Assembly (NCBI GenBank): GCA_937995345.1
Contig: CALKKS010000002.1
Location: 1 to 62,138, forward strand
Direction of reading: 5' to 3'
Origin: an uncultured Collinsella sp.
Lineage (GTDB): Bacteria; Actinomycetota; Coriobacteriia; Coriobacteriales; Coriobacteriaceae
Length of the DNA: 62,138 bases
Shown here: positions 16,459 to 25,397 of the stretch, one piece after another
Layout of the letters: every line of letters starts with the position of its first letter
How positions within the stretch are numbered: the stretch's first letter is position 1
Program-made: the position numbers and the translations under genes
Notes under the pieces: generated by a model
Database searches by the model: none
Told to the model about the DNA's origin: nothing
The model's input: only the letters and a program-made list of their open reading frames with translations

Positions 16459-17568
16459 TTAGAGAAGTTCTTTGCGAGAAGCCAAGTAGGCGTGAGCATG
16501 GCGCTCAAGAACCTCGTCCTCAACGCTCGTTAGACGAATGGCGCCAAGTGCCGCGGGCAGCGGCAACATGCTGCGGTTCGAGCGGACAAACTGCTGCCTG
16601 CGGAACTCCTCGATATATGCAGCAGGCTCCAGATCGAAGGCAAGCTCCTCGATACCAAAGTCCTCCAGGCAGTCATCGACCTCAAAGACGCAATCGATAT
16701 CGAAGTCGCAGGCATCGTGTGCTAGGCGCGCCTCAAAGCGCATGCCCTCGGACAACAGCTGGTAGGCAGGCACCTGCGAAGCGGCATCACCCAAGCAGGC
16801 GCGCAGGGTACGCTCCCCCGTCTTGCCAAAATCGAGCGCATGGCGGGCGCTCGGGTTCGTGGCCATCAGTACGTCCTTGCGCGCGGTCTGGGACCACTGC
16901 ACGGCATTGACGAGCGCGACCTCCTCACCCGCGAGAATCTCGGGAACCGTCTCGGTGAACTGGTTCCAGCGAGATTTGCTGCTCGAAAGCATGGTGCCCA
17001 CGAGCACGGCATAGCCACGCTTGAGGTCCTCGGGGTCGGCCTCACGAACAAGGTCGAGGTCGCACACGACCAAGCCCGGCTCGGGACGGAACGCGATAGC
17101 GGGAAGCGCATTCGCCGACGAAGCGACAAGCGGCTTCATGGTTGTCGCGACCGTAAGCATGGCGTCGAACGTCGTCGGCAGCAAGGCGCACTCGGTGCGA
17201 CCGCACCACTGATTGGCACACCAGCAAACGACCGAGCAGGTCGCCGTGTCGCCGACAGCGACAACGAGATCGTCGCAGGTAATGCCGTTAGCCGACAGAG
17301 CGCCAAAGACGGTATCGGCATCGATCAGCGTAGCACCGGCAGGTGAAACCTCGAGGACGAGCATCGACACGACAAAACCGGCGTCGACCAGCGCATGCTC
17401 GACAACCTCGCCAAAACGCTCGGATGTAGCGTCGTTCCAAACCACCATCGCGCGCTTAGGCTTGCCCACAGCCGAGGCAAACATGCGCGGCAGCTCCTCG
17501 AACGCGCCCAATCCGACGCGGACATCGACACTGCGGTTTTGGAAATTGATAAGTTGACGGCGAATCAT
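16459..17568 (-). CDS. AroB-like protein lacking DHQ-synthase active-site residues
   Basis: The 369 residues follow the fold order of 3-dehydroquinate synthase: an N-terminal Rossmann part with VAVGD (103-107), the ALLPTT segment (128-133), a VVCDLDL strand (167-173) and the HALDFG helix start (243-248). By-eye alignment with AroB shows the active site is gone. The zinc ligands Glu194, His271 and His287 correspond to Val188, Lys249 and no histidine. Lys197 becomes Gly191, Asp146 becomes Thr139 and His275 becomes Arg253. The usual GF.A..YMRG segment is replaced by five cysteines within 17 residues (111, 115, 117, 122, 127). The ATG overlaps the aroK stop (ATGA). It is a pseudoenzyme or has a new function; normal codon use and operon position argue against a dead gene. 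Confidence 0.75.
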   Translation of the reverse strand: MIRRQLINFQNRSVDVRVGLGAFEELPRMFASAVGKPKRAMVVWNDATSERFGEVVEHALVDAGFVVSMLVLEVSPAGATLIDADTVFGALSANGITCDDLVVAVGDTATCSVVCWCANQWCGRTECALLPTTFDAMLTVATTMKPLVASSANALPAIAFRPEPGLVVCDLDLVREADPEDLKRGYAVLVGTMLSSSKSRWNQFTETVPEILAGEEVALVNAVQWSQTARKDVLMATNPSARHALDFGKTGERTLRACLGDAASQVPAYQLLSEGMRFEARLAHDACDFDIDCVFEVDDCLEDFGIEELAFDLEPAAYIEEFRRQQFVRSNRSMLPLPAALGAIRLTSVEDEVLERHAHAYLASRKELL

Positions 17569-18098
17569 AGCAATCCACGCTCCAAAAGCATCTCGGCACA
17601 AAGGTAGGAAACGTCCTCGAAGGACTTGTTGCGAATATCAAGGGTAATATCGGCGGCCTGGCGATACAGCGGACGGCGATGCTCAAACAGGCGCGCAGCA
17701 TGCTCGGGCGAGCGGAAATCGGGCCGGGTATCCGAACGGCGAATCTGGCGCAACGAGTCCTCAAAGTCGCCTTCGAGGTACACGCATGTACCCATCTCGT
17801 GCATCAGTTCAATGTTCACCGGTGTCTCGACGATGCCGCCCCCGCACGATACCAGCAGGCTGCGCTCGCTTTGAAGCGAACGGAGTGCCGAGGTCTCGAG
17901 TTCACGAAAACGATCCTCGCCCTCGGTCTCAAATATCTCGGTCACCGACTTGCCGCATCGACGCACAACCAAACGATCGGTATCGATGAATCGACGCTTG
18001 AACATAGTGCCCACGTTGCGCGCAAGCGTCGACTTGCCCGCGCCCAAAAATCCGATAAAGAAGATATGGTCGCAGCCGTGTTTGATGTGCTGAGACAT
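17565..18098 (-). CDS. aroK: Shikimate kinase
   Basis: Phosphorylates shikimate in aromatic amino-acid synthesis. The 177 residues have Walker A GFLGAGKST, the shikimate-binding DTD, FREL with its Arg, GGG in SCGGGIVE, and the lid/Arg segment HRRPLYR. All key residues are intact, unlike in the AroB-like partner that overlaps its end. It sits eight bases downstream of yqeG. Confidence 0.94.
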   Translation of the reverse strand: MSQHIKHGCDHIFFIGFLGAGKSTLARNVGTMFKRRFIDTDRLVVRRCGKSVTEIFETEGEDRFRELETSALRSLQSERSLLVSCGGGIVETPVNIELMHEMGTCVYLEGDFEDSLRQIRRSDTRPDFRSPEHAARLFEHRRPLYRQAADITLDIRNKSFEDVSYLCAEMLLERGLL

Positions 18099-18106
18099 GG
18101 CGAAAC

Positions 18107-18604
18107 CTATTCCTCGCAGGGAAGGTCGCGCAGGGCCCGGCGCTCAAAGATACGGAAGATCTGCGTGTACCACAGGTCCTGGGTTGCCTGCGGCTTGACC
18201 AGAATAGTGTCAACGCCGCCAAAGTTACCGCTCCACACGTCCGTGTAAAGCTGATCGCCGATCAGCACGGCCTCGTCGGCCGTGGCGCCCAGACGCTTAA
18301 GACCCGCCTTCAGGGCAAACGGGGCGGGCTTCATGGCGTGGCTGATGGCCTCGAGTCCCAACTCGCGCGCCGATGCCATGACCTGGTCGCGATGCCAGTT
18401 GTTGGACACCATGCACAGCTTAAAGCCCTTGGCATGGGCGGCCTCGAGCCAAGCGGAAACCGCAGCGGGAACCTGCTCGGTATCGCGCGGCACCAGGGTG
18501 TTGTCGCGGTCGAGTAGAATGGCGCGCTTGCCGTCGGCCCACAGGGTATCGAGGTCGATGCGGTCGACTGAGGCAACATATCGTTTGGGGCTAAAAATCC
18601 TCAT
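18107..18604 (-). CDS. yqeG: YqeG family HAD-type phosphatase
   Basis: HAD superfamily IIIA hydrolase of 165 residues. Motif I is LLDRDNTLVP (note DRDNT), motif II VSNNW, and motif III/IV lies in LIGDQLYTDVW. The substrate is unknown in the family. The ATG at 18604 lies two bases after the mltG stop (TGATCATG); a TTG four codons earlier is less likely. In Firmicutes, yqeG heads the yqeH-aroE-yqeI cluster, so linkage to shikimate genes recurs here. Confidence 0.9.
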   Translation of the reverse strand: MRIFSPKRYVASVDRIDLDTLWADGKRAILLDRDNTLVPRDTEQVPAAVSAWLEAAHAKGFKLCMVSNNWHRDQVMASARELGLEAISHAMKPAPFALKAGLKRLGATADEAVLIGDQLYTDVWSGNFGGVDTILVKPQATQDLWYTQIFRIFERRALRDLPCEE

Positions 18605-18606
18605 GA

Positions 18607-19953
18607 TCAATTCCAAGACTGTTGGTGCTCTTCGTAGGTCTTCGAGAAATACTCCTCGTCCTGCGTAATGTAGAAATACAGGTCATCGGAGTCGGTCGGC
18701 TCAAGGGTAGCCTTGAGCGCCTCGAGCGACGGAGAGCAGATGGGCGTGGGCGGCAGGCCCTCGTGCTTATAGGTGTTATACGGGCTATCGCTCTGCAGGT
18801 CGTCGGCGGTAACCTCTCCGCCGGTGACATACATCATGGTCGCATCGCTGTTGAGGTAACGAAGGCCATCGAGCTTGCCCGCCAGACGGTTATAGAAAAC
18901 CGATGCCACGTGCGCGCGCTGATCGGCGTTGAGGCCCTCGCGCTCGACGATCGAGGCAAGGTTAACGATGTCGTAATCGGACATCTCCACGCCGTAGCGC
19001 TCCTTGATCTTGGCCTCGCAGCTGGCAAAGTCAAGCGACTTATACTCGGCGTTGAACTGATCAAGCATGGCGCGAATCACATCATCGGCAGACGGGTCCT
19101 TACCCAACGAATAGGTCTTGGGGAATAGGAAGCCCTCGAGTGAATCGTTTGCAGCGCCCTCAAGGAAGCTGTAGTCCTTCACATAGTTGGAGGCCTTCGC
19201 CTGATTGAGGAAGTCTTCCTTGGAGATGCTGTCGTATGCCGCGGCCACGCGATCGGCGACCTGGTCGACCGTCAAGCCCTCAGGGATAGTCAGCGCATCG
19301 GAGCCCGCATTGGGGCCTTCCATGAGCTGCTGAACGACCTTGGTCGCGTCCATGAGCGTAGTGAACGAGTAGGTGCCAGGCTTAAGCGACATATCGGCGT
19401 TGAGCTTTTTGACCGCCGCGTAGTAATCCTTGGGATTTTCGACGATATGGTTCTCGGAGAGAATCGAAGCAATGGTGTCACCCGAGGCACCATCGGGAAT
19501 CGTGATAGTAACTTGCTGGCCAGCAGCGACTTTCGTATCCTCACCGGCAAAGAAGCCCTTGACGGCTGGCACGGCAAAGAAAACAATCGCGACAAGCGCA
19601 AGCACGGCGACGACGCCACCGATAATCATAGGCACCGGGGAGCTTTTCTTTTGGGCACCACGGCGAGCGTTCGTGTTATAGCTCGAGCGCGTGGCCGGAG
19701 CAACGCCGTGCGAGCCATGAGCATGATGTGCGTGGGAGCGTGATTGCCGGGCCTGCCCCTGCGTGCGCTGGGCAGGAGCCTGCTGCTTAAAACGAGCGCC
19801 GCCAGCGGGCCGCGCGGGACGAACCGCGGACTGTTGAGCAGCACGCTGAGTAGGTTGAGCCGAACGCTGCGCCGGGCGCTGGCCAGGCTGAGCAGGGCGC
19901 GGCGCGGGCTGCCGTGTACGATTCTGCTGGCGCGGATCGGAAGCGCTAGGCAT
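18607..19953 (-). CDS. mltG: Endolytic murein transglycosylase MltG
   Basis: Membrane-anchored enzyme that cleaves nascent peptidoglycan strands. The first 105 residues are a basic, Gln/Pro/Arg-rich cytoplasmic region, unusually long compared with E. coli MltG. One membrane helix follows (about 107-130), then a LysM-like domain and the YceG catalytic domain. The catalytic glutamate is in LASIVEREG, and SDATMMYV is also conserved. The gene overlaps ruvX by eight bases. The order alaS-ruvX-mltG-aroK is common in Gram-positive bacteria. Confidence 0.93.
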   Translation of the reverse strand: MPSASDPRQQNRTRQPAPRPAQPGQRPAQRSAQPTQRAAQQSAVRPARPAGGARFKQQAPAQRTQGQARQSRSHAHHAHGSHGVAPATRSSYNTNARRGAQKKSSPVPMIIGGVVAVLALVAIVFFAVPAVKGFFAGEDTKVAAGQQVTITIPDGASGDTIASILSENHIVENPKDYYAAVKKLNADMSLKPGTYSFTTLMDATKVVQQLMEGPNAGSDALTIPEGLTVDQVADRVAAAYDSISKEDFLNQAKASNYVKDYSFLEGAANDSLEGFLFPKTYSLGKDPSADDVIRAMLDQFNAEYKSLDFASCEAKIKERYGVEMSDYDIVNLASIVEREGLNADQRAHVASVFYNRLAGKLDGLRYLNSDATMMYVTGGEVTADDLQSDSPYNTYKHEGLPPTPICSPSLEALKATLEPTDSDDLYFYITQDEEYFSKTYEEHQQSWN

Positions 19954-20374
19954 GCGAAACCTCCTCGTTTTTACGATCGAGCCATGTCTGCAAGAACAGG
20001 CTGGCGGCGATCATGTCAATCTTGCCCCTCATCTGCTTTTCGTTAAGCCCCTGTTCTCGCAGGATTCGCTTGGCCTCCTGCGAGGACAGACGCTCGTCCT
20101 CAAACTCCAGCGGAAGATCGAGCTCGTCGGCAATCTTTTGGGCCACGGCGGCGACGCGCTCGGCCTGGGGGCCGGGCTCACCGGCCATGGTCAAGGGACG
20201 TCCGCTTACCAGGATATCGGGCTCATAGTCCTCGACCAGGTAGCGAAACGTCTTGGCCATACCAGTGACCTCGGCAGCCGGAAGCACCTTGACAGGCATC
20301 GCCATCTTGCCATCACGGCTCGAGACGGCAATGCCAATCCTGGTCTCCCCTATGTCCAGTGCGAGCGCGACCAC
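19946..20374 (-). CDS. ruvX: RuvX/YqgF family pre-16S rRNA nuclease
   Basis: RNase-H-fold protein of 142 residues, known for 16S rRNA 5'-end maturation and annotated as a Holliday junction resolvase. Its acidic residues are visible in LALDIGETRIGIA, EFEDERLSSQEA and KIDMIAAS. It lies 17 bases downstream of alaS. Confidence 0.93.
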   Translation of the reverse strand: MVALALDIGETRIGIAVSSRDGKMAMPVKVLPAAEVTGMAKTFRYLVEDYEPDILVSGRPLTMAGEPGPQAERVAAVAQKIADELDLPLEFEDERLSSQEAKRILREQGLNEKQMRGKIDMIAASLFLQTWLDRKNEEVSHA

Positions 20375-20391
20375 AGCGACTACTTAGGTTC

Positions 20392-23049
20392 TTAAGCGCC
20401 GAGCGCGGTCTTGGCGGCCGCGAGGGCATCGGCGATGCCGGCGGCGTTCTTGCCACCGGCCTGGGCCATGTTGGGACGACCGCCACCGCGACCGTCGACC
20501 AGGCCCGCAATCTGCTTGATCACGTTGCCGGCATGGAAACCGGCCTTGACGGCGTCATCGGAACCGGCGGCAAGCAGGGCCGGGGTGCCCTTCTCGGTCA
20601 CGCTGGCAACGACGCAGGCGACGGGGCCGGCGACCTTCTGGTGCACGGTATCCCACACATTGCGCAGGTCTGCGGCCTCGAGACCCTGAAGCTCAGCGAC
20701 AACGAGCTTGTAGCCATTCAGCTCGACAGCACCATCGATGGCGCTGGAGATTGCATCGGAGGAGCCACCGGTGAGTGCCTTCTTGAGCTTGTTGGAAGTC
20801 TCGCGCAGCTCAGCCTGCAGGTTCTCCACGCGGGCGGGAACCTCGTCGACGCGGCACTTGAGCGCAGCGGCAGCGGCGTCGACGAGCGCCAGGCGGTCGG
20901 CCATGTAGTCGAGAGCGCCCTTGGAGGTCACGGCCTCGATACGGCGTACATTCGAGCCCGTGGAGGACTCGGAGATAATCTTGAACAGGCCGATCTCGGC
21001 GGTGTTGGCGGCATGAGTACCACCGCAAAGCTCACGGGAGAACGGCTGATCCTCGGCGCCCACGGAGACGACGCGGACGACGTCGCCGTACTTCTCGCCA
21101 AACAGGGCGACAGCACCAGCGGCCTTGGCCTCGTCGATGCCCATGACACGGGTCACGACCGGCTTGGAAGCGAAAATCTGCTGGTTGACCAGGTCCTCAA
21201 CAGCCTTGAGCTGCTCGGAGGACAGGGCCTCGAAGTGCGTGAAGTCAAAGCGCAGGTGCTCGGGCGTCACCAACGAGCCAGCCTGGGAGACATGCTCGCC
21301 CAGGACCCGCTTAAGCGCAGCGTCGAGCAGGTGGGTGGCGGTGTGGTTGCGACGCAGGAAACCACGGCGCTCGGCGTCGAGCGCCGTGGTCACGGTAGTA
21401 CCGACGGTCAGCGTGCCCTCGGCAACGTGGGCGACGTGAGCATACAGGCCATTGTGGTTCTTGGTGTCTGCAACAGTCAGCGCGACGCCCTCGTCGTAAA
21501 GCTCGCCAGCATCGCCCTGCTGGCCACCCATCTCGGCGTAGAACGGGGTGCGGTCGAGCACGACCTCGACGTCCTCGCCGGCGGCAGCAGACTCGACGGA
21601 CTCGCCGTTGCGAACGATGGCGACGACCTTAGCGCCCTCGATGACGTCGTTGTCATAGCCGTCGAACTCGGTCGCGGCAACCTTATCGGAAAGCTCGACC
21701 CACACGTCGTTGAAGCTGCCCCAGGCGTCGCCCTTGGCGTTGGCGCGGGCGCGGGCCTTCTGGTCCTCCATGCAAGCGGTGAAGCCGTCCATATCGACGT
21801 CGTGACCGGCGGTGCCGGCGATCTCGACAGTCAGGTCAATGGGGAAACCAAAGGTGTCGTGAAGCTTGAAGGCAACATCGCCCGGAAGGACAGCGCCATC
21901 GGCGAGCGCGGCCAGGGCCTCGTCCAGGTAAACGCGGCCGTTGTCGAGCGTCGTTGAGAAGCGCTCCTCCTCGGATGCGACGATGCCCTTAACGAGCGCG
22001 ACGTTCTTGAGCAGCTCGGGATAGGCCTCGCCCATCTGAGCGTTGACCTCGTCGATAAACTTGGTCAGGAAGGCGCCCTCGATACCCAGCAGGCGGCCGT
22101 GGAACACAGCGCGACGGAGCAGGCGGCGAAGGACGTACTCACGGCCCTCGTTACCGGGCAGGATGCCGTCGGAGATCATAAAGTCGACGGCACGGGAGTG
22201 GTCGGCGATGATGCGCAGGGAACGGCTGGCGCCGGAGTAATCGTCGGCGTCATAGGTCTTGCCGCTGATCTTCTCACCGAGCTTGATGAGGTGCTGCATC
22301 AGATCGCCGTCGTAGTTAGCGGTCTTGTGCTGCATGATAGCGGCCATGCGCTCCAGACCCATACCCGTATCGAGGTTGCGGTGCGGCAGCTCCGGCATGG
22401 AGCCGTCCTCCTGGCGGTCGTACTGGGTAAACACGAGGTTCCAGAACTCAAGGAAGCGGTCGCAGTCGCAGCCGGGCTTGCAGTCGGGGCTGCCACAACC
22501 GACCTCTTCGCCCATGTCAAAGTAGATCTCGGAGCACGGACCGCAGGGGCCGGTGGGGCCAGCGGCCCAGAAGTTGTCGTCCTCGCCCAGACGCGAGATA
22601 TGATCCTCGGCAACGCCCAGGGAGCGCCACACGTCATGGGTCTCGTCGTCCTCGGTAAAGACGGTGAAGTACAGGCGGTCGAGCGGCAGCTTGAACTCCT
22701 TGGTGATGAGCTCAAAGGCCCAAGCGCAAGCCTGCTGCTTGGAGACGCCGCCAAAGGAGAAGTCGCCGAGCATCTCAAAGAAGGACAGGTGACGGCCGTC
22801 CTCGCCGATGCAGTCGATGTCGTTGGTGCGGACGCACTTCTGGCAGGAGATCGCGCCGATCTCCTTCATGGTCTTCTTGCCCTGGTAGTACTCCTTAAAC
22901 TGGTTCATGCCGGCATTGGCAAGCAGCAGCGAAGGATCGTCGGGGACGAGGGACGAAGAAGGATAGAGCTTAAGACCGCGCTCCTCAAAGAAGTTGAGGA
23001 ACTTAGAGCGAATCTCAGCCGTAGTCATTGACGGGTAGTCAGCACTCAT
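20392..23049 (-). CDS. alaS: Alanyl-tRNA synthetase
   Basis: Charges tRNA-Ala and edits mischarged Ser and Gly. The 885-residue protein has the class II catalytic domain, the editing domain with zinc ligands HTATH and CGGTH, and a C-terminal C-Ala domain with a Gly-rich stretch (GRGGGRPNMAQAGG). A central insertion CGSPDCKPGCDCDRFLEFWN resembles a metal-binding insert seen in many bacterial AlaRS. The ATG at 23049 follows GAGGAG; an alternative ATG lies seven codons in. It is the first gene of the alaS-ruvX-mltG-yqeG-aroK-AroB-like operon. Confidence 0.97.
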   Translation of the reverse strand: MSADYPSMTTAEIRSKFLNFFEERGLKLYPSSSLVPDDPSLLLANAGMNQFKEYYQGKKTMKEIGAISCQKCVRTNDIDCIGEDGRHLSFFEMLGDFSFGGVSKQQACAWAFELITKEFKLPLDRLYFTVFTEDDETHDVWRSLGVAEDHISRLGEDDNFWAAGPTGPCGPCSEIYFDMGEEVGCGSPDCKPGCDCDRFLEFWNLVFTQYDRQEDGSMPELPHRNLDTGMGLERMAAIMQHKTANYDGDLMQHLIKLGEKISGKTYDADDYSGASRSLRIIADHSRAVDFMISDGILPGNEGREYVLRRLLRRAVFHGRLLGIEGAFLTKFIDEVNAQMGEAYPELLKNVALVKGIVASEEERFSTTLDNGRVYLDEALAALADGAVLPGDVAFKLHDTFGFPIDLTVEIAGTAGHDVDMDGFTACMEDQKARARANAKGDAWGSFNDVWVELSDKVAATEFDGYDNDVIEGAKVVAIVRNGESVESAAAGEDVEVVLDRTPFYAEMGGQQGDAGELYDEGVALTVADTKNHNGLYAHVAHVAEGTLTVGTTVTTALDAERRGFLRRNHTATHLLDAALKRVLGEHVSQAGSLVTPEHLRFDFTHFEALSSEQLKAVEDLVNQQIFASKPVVTRVMGIDEAKAAGAVALFGEKYGDVVRVVSVGAEDQPFSRELCGGTHAANTAEIGLFKIISESSTGSNVRRIEAVTSKGALDYMADRLALVDAAAAALKCRVDEVPARVENLQAELRETSNKLKKALTGGSSDAISSAIDGAVELNGYKLVVAELQGLEAADLRNVWDTVHQKVAGPVACVVASVTEKGTPALLAAGSDDAVKAGFHAGNVIKQIAGLVDGRGGGRPNMAQAGGKNAAGIADALAAAKTALGA

Positions 23050-23121
23050 AGAGGGAATCTCCTCGGTTTCACATCGAAACAGTTCAAACGTAACGATATT
23101 ACCATCCCACCGCGCAAGTGC

Positions 23122-23152
23122 AAAAAAGAGGGCCGGCACAATGCCGGCCCTT
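23122..23152 (-). terminator. Terminator of the sigma-factor operon
   Basis: On the minus strand, GGGCCGGCAT-TG-TGCCGGCCC is a perfect stem followed by TCTTTTTTG. It closes the AI-2E-family transporter gene and separates it from alaS. Confidence 0.9.
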
Positions 23153-23201
23153 CAGCGAAATTGCATGTTAGCGCGTATGAATGTTAACCCGAATTACCCC
23201 A

Positions 23202-24608
23202 CTAGTTGTCGTCATCGTCCATGGAACCGTCGATGCCGGTTTTGGTATCATCCGTATTGGAATCATCATCCCTGGCGAAGGGGTTCTTGAAAAAGCCTGT
23301 CGCGTCGGGCTGAAGACCCGAGAGCTTTATCCAGGGATTATCGAGTTCGGGCTTGGGCATGGCCTTGGCCTCAGGCGCGGTCTCGTTGCCGATGAGCTCG
23401 GACTCATAGATGAACGTATCGTCCCCAAGCGCGTCGTAGGCGGCGACCGGGTTGCCCTCGGCATCGCGATACGGCGTGCCCTTAAACACGGCGCCGTCAT
23501 AGGCCACAAGCTGGCGGCCAGTCTCATTCTCGAAGTAGTACACGAAGATACCCTTGAGGGCCGCACACAGCGGGATAGCAATAATCATGCCGATGGGGCC
23601 CATGAGTGCCGAGCCAATAACGAGCGCCGTGAGGCTCATGATGGGATGCACCTGCACCGAGCTCTGCATGACCTTGGGCGAAATCACGTTATCGGTGACG
23701 TTTTGCGCGACCATCGTCACGATGAGCGTCCATAACGCCAACATGGGGCTAAACATGAAACCGAGCACTGTGGCGATTGCTGCGCTCACCCAGGGACCGA
23801 CGACCGGAACCAAATGCATGATCCCCGTAAAGATAGCCATGAGCGCCGCATACGGATGGCCGATGATCATAAAACCGATAAAGGCAAGGAAGCCACCGCA
23901 GATGGACGTCACGACCATACCGCGCATGTAGCCGCCGACAGAGCGAGAAAGGATGGCGACCATAAAGCGGTACGAGGTCTCCTTCTCCTGACCGATGATG
24001 GTGCAAATCTCGTGGTGCATGCGAGGGTAGTCGCAGGCCATCCAGTAGGCAAGCACTAGACCAAGGAAGATCACGAACAGCTGCGAGGCCGTATTGGTGA
24101 TGAGCGGGAACACACCGCGGCCAAGCTCGGCAGCGATCTGAGACACATACTTCGATGCCACAGCGACCAGCGACGAAAGATTATCGTCCAAATACTCCTT
24201 GAGCGGCGTGTTGTTAAGCGTCTTGGCATGCGAGATCATCTCATTGAGATCGCCACCCGCAACACGAAGCTGCTCGGGCAGGCGGCTCAGGACTTCCATG
24301 ATCTGACCAAAAAGAATCGGCGACAAGATGCAAACGACACCGACGAGCACGGCAACGACCACAATAAGCGCGATAAGCGAACCGATGCCGCGATTCACGC
24401 CGTGATGCTCGAGCCAGTTGGTGATCGGCGACATCACAAAGGCGATGATGGAGCCGACTGCCAAAAACTCGATAACCGGCGCCAGGATGCCCATAAGGTT
24501 AAAGATGACGGCGGCGATGACAATGCAGCCGACGACACCCCAAATGCGCAGCGTCAGAATACGGGTATCGCGCAGCGTGCGATCGGTTTGTTGGGGGTGC
24601 TCACTCAT
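23202..24608 (-). CDS. AI-2E family (YdiK/PerM-type) membrane protein
   Basis: Polytopic membrane protein of 468 residues with about seven or eight hydrophobic segments. The pattern is that of the AI-2E/PerM family: paired N-terminal helices, a soluble loop around residues 120-190, then HLVPVVGPWVSA and a C-terminal ISPKVMQ segment. A hydrophilic acidic tail of about 90 residues ends in a run of Asp. Transport of autoinducer-2 is shown for only some members, so the substrate is unknown. Its start overlaps the sigma-factor stop (ATGA), so the two are coupled. Confidence 0.82.
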   Translation of the reverse strand: MSEHPQQTDRTLRDTRILTLRIWGVVGCIVIAAVIFNLMGILAPVIEFLAVGSIIAFVMSPITNWLEHHGVNRGIGSLIALIVVVAVLVGVVCILSPILFGQIMEVLSRLPEQLRVAGGDLNEMISHAKTLNNTPLKEYLDDNLSSLVAVASKYVSQIAAELGRGVFPLITNTASQLFVIFLGLVLAYWMACDYPRMHHEICTIIGQEKETSYRFMVAILSRSVGGYMRGMVVTSICGGFLAFIGFMIIGHPYAALMAIFTGIMHLVPVVGPWVSAAIATVLGFMFSPMLALWTLIVTMVAQNVTDNVISPKVMQSSVQVHPIMSLTALVIGSALMGPIGMIIAIPLCAALKGIFVYYFENETGRQLVAYDGAVFKGTPYRDAEGNPVAAYDALGDDTFIYESELIGNETAPEAKAMPKPELDNPWIKLSGLQPDATGFFKNPFARDDDSNTDDTKTGIDGSMDDDDN

Positions 24609-25396
24609 GAACGAACCATCACTCCGTCGGGGTCGATCTTGTCCTGAATCTTCTTAAGCGTGCGGCGCAGCAGACGCGAAACCTGCACCTGCGAGATGCC
24701 CAGCTTCTTGGCAATCTCGATCTGGGTCATGCCCTTCACAAAACGCAACTCGATAACCTCACGCTCGCGCGGCGAGAAATCGCGGATGGCTTCCTCGATT
24801 ACCAGGCGGTCATCGGTAAAGTCGAGCTCGTTGTCGTCGTCGGCGTAGCGATCGAGAATCGAAGGCGCATCATCGGAATCGGACGCACCGGGGGCCTCGA
24901 TGGGCACCGAGGTGTAGGCCGAAGACGACTCCATGGCTTCGAGCACCTCGTCGACGGTCACGCCCAGGTAATCGGCGATTTCCTCAACCTTGGGCGAACG
25001 CTGAAGCTCGTTGGTGAGCTTGTCGGTTGCCTGGTTGACCTTGGCAGAGAGCTCCTGCAGACGACGCGGCACGCGCACACTCCAGCCCTTGTCGCGGAAG
25101 TGGCGCTTAATCTCGCCCAGGATGGTGGGCGTGGCAAACGTCGTGAACTCAAGTCCGCGTTCAGGGTCAAAGCGGTCGATAGCCTTGAGCAGGCCCAGAT
25201 AGCCGACCTGCAAAAGGTCATCGAGCGGCTCGCCGCGGTTCTTAAATTTGTTGGCAAGAAACCTTACCAGGTTCATATGGGACATGACGAGCTGCTCGCG
25301 AGCATCCGGATCACCGGTCTCCTTATAACGACGAAACAGCTCGCGGGTTTTCTCCTTGTCCCAAGCGGTCTTGCCGCTCCGGGAGCGTTCGGTCAT
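24605..25396 (-). CDS. SigB/SigF/SigG-type alternative RNA polymerase sigma factor
   Basis: A 263-residue sigma-70 family factor without region 1.1. Region 2 includes DDLLQVGYLGLLKAIDRFDP and FTTFATPTILGEIKRHFRDK. Region 3 has RVPRRLQEL. Region 4 ends with the HTH MTQIEIAKKLGISQVQVSRLLRR. The pattern is that of the general-stress SigB/SigF class. An acidic insert lies between regions 3 and 4 (about 175-200). It follows an RsbW-like gene by one base, the usual anti-sigma/sigma arrangement. Confidence 0.93.
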   Translation of the reverse strand: MTERSRSGKTAWDKEKTRELFRRYKETGDPDAREQLVMSHMNLVRFLANKFKNRGEPLDDLLQVGYLGLLKAIDRFDPERGLEFTTFATPTILGEIKRHFRDKGWSVRVPRRLQELSAKVNQATDKLTNELQRSPKVEEIADYLGVTVDEVLEAMESSSAYTSVPIEAPGASDSDDAPSILDRYADDDNELDFTDDRLVIEEAIRDFSPREREVIELRFVKGMTQIEIAKKLGISQVQVSRLLRRTLKKIQDKIDPDGVMVRS

Positions 25397-25397
25397 A

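Noticed and set aside
16459..17568. AroB-like gene as a frameshifted or misread normal aroB
   Set aside because: The frame is open throughout and codon bias is normal. The catalytic positions differ by clean substitutions, with flanking motifs in register, so a frameshift does not explain them.
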